Shown here: piece after piece, positions 6,126 to 6,430 of the stretch
Layout: every line of letters starts with the position of its first letter
Position numbering within the stretch: the first letter of the stretch is position 1
NCBI GenBank assembly: GCA_027623615.1
Contig: JAQBVH010000201.1
Span: forward strand, 1 to 6,430
DNA length: 6,430 nt
Source of the DNA: Planctomycetota bacterium
GTDB lineage: Bacteria > Planctomycetota > UBA1135 > GCA-002686595
Reading direction: 5' to 3'
Program-made: the position numbers and the translations under genes
Notes under the pieces: generated by a model
The model's input: the letters and a program-made list of their open reading frames with translations, nothing else
What the model was told of the DNA's origin: nothing
Database searches by the model: none

Positions 6126-6430
6126 GACAGGGCCTCCAGTTCGGGGGCGACGCTGAGCAGGGCATCCACCCCTTGGGCGACGTCCGCCAGGGTGGTGTAG
6201 CGGGAGAAGGAGAAGCGCATCACCCGGCGCGCGCGCTCGGCGTTGAAGCCGAGGGCCAGCAGGGCGGGGCTGACGTGGGTCGAGTTCGACTGGCACGCGC
6301 TGCCGACGCTGGTCATCACGCCCCGCGCCTCGAGGTGGTGCTGCCAGACCTCGGCCGGAGCGCCGGGGAGCTCGATCGCCTGCACCGCGTCGATGCGCAG
6401 GCTGCCGGGCTCGATCGGGCGCGCGCCCTC
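6122..6430 (-). CDS. Cysteine desulfurase (NifS/IscS class V aminotransferase), C-terminal 102 residues only
   Basis: Cysteine desulfurases use pyridoxal phosphate to take sulfur from cysteine and hold it as a persulfide on an active-site cysteine. The frame is open to the window edge and 102 residues plus the stop are visible; the start, PLP lysine and most of the enzyme lie outside. The visible part contains SVGSACQSNSTHVSPALLALG, whose Cys (codon 6295-6293) matches the persulfide-forming cysteine in the family signature G-S-A-C-x-S...S-x-x-L-x-A-x-G. It also has the usual C-terminal RVMRFSFSRYTTLADV, matching the common R.S.g..tt..dvd pattern. It overlaps thiI by four bases and is the obvious sulfur donor for it. 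It could equally supply Fe-S or other thiolation pathways. IscS and NifS types cannot be separated from this fragment. Confidence 0.93.
   Translation of the reverse strand, partial: EGARPIEPGSLRIDAVQAIELPGAPAEVWQHHLEARGVMTSVGSACQSNSTHVSPALLALGFNAERARRVMRFSFSRYTTLADVAQGVDALLSVAPELEALS
6133..6137 (-). promoter_or_regulatory. Ribosome-binding site of thiI (GGAGG)
   Basis: A perfect GGAGG lies inside the last codons of the desulfurase gene, seven bases before the TTG start. It is the main evidence for choosing TTG at 6125 rather than an upstream GTG. Confidence 0.85.

Noticed and set aside
6126..6296. N-terminal extension of ThiI to an upstream GTG
   Set aside because: The extension is Arg/Pro-rich, overlaps the desulfurase active-site region, and is made unnecessary by the GGAGG and TTGA arrangement at 6122-6137.

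Overview
The window is GC-rich (roughly two thirds G+C by eye) and carries dense, closely packed genes with GTG and TTG starts. It looks like chromosomal DNA from a high-GC Gram-negative-type bacterium. A planctomycete or a myxobacterium/deltaproteobacterium-like lineage would fit, but no gene here fixes the taxon, so this is a soft inference.

Left half, plus strand (1-2735): the 3' part of an OmpR/PhoB-type response regulator is followed by a 284-bp gap rich in inverted repeats. Then comes a 594-aa regulator built like an NtrC-type sigma-54 activator (receiver, PAS-like region, AAA+ domain, Fis-type HTH). Nearly every residue needed for phosphorylation, ATP hydrolysis and sigma-54 contact has been replaced, while the DNA-binding domain is intact. 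Its GTG start lies just after a run of nine G and inside a small potential stem.

Right half, minus strand (6430 down to 2760), in transcription order: the C-terminal end of a cysteine desulfurase; thiI, whose TTG start overlaps the desulfurase stop in a TTGA; a 176-bp element with perfect 19-bp terminal inverted repeats (MITE-like); and a 658-aa multi-span membrane protein resembling GT-C glycosyltransferases. The desulfurase and ThiI form a sulfur relay for tRNA 4-thiouridine: the desulfurase makes the persulfide and ThiI adenylates and thiolates the tRNA. The MITE-like element sits exactly at the thiI stop codon and separates thiI from the membrane-protein gene. Without it the two genes would be only about a dozen bases apart.

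The two halves converge at 2736-2759. The items most worth a second look are the catalytically dead NtrC-like regulator with its unusual leader, and the hairpin element at the thiI stop codon. No CRISPR array, rRNA or tRNA gene was seen.
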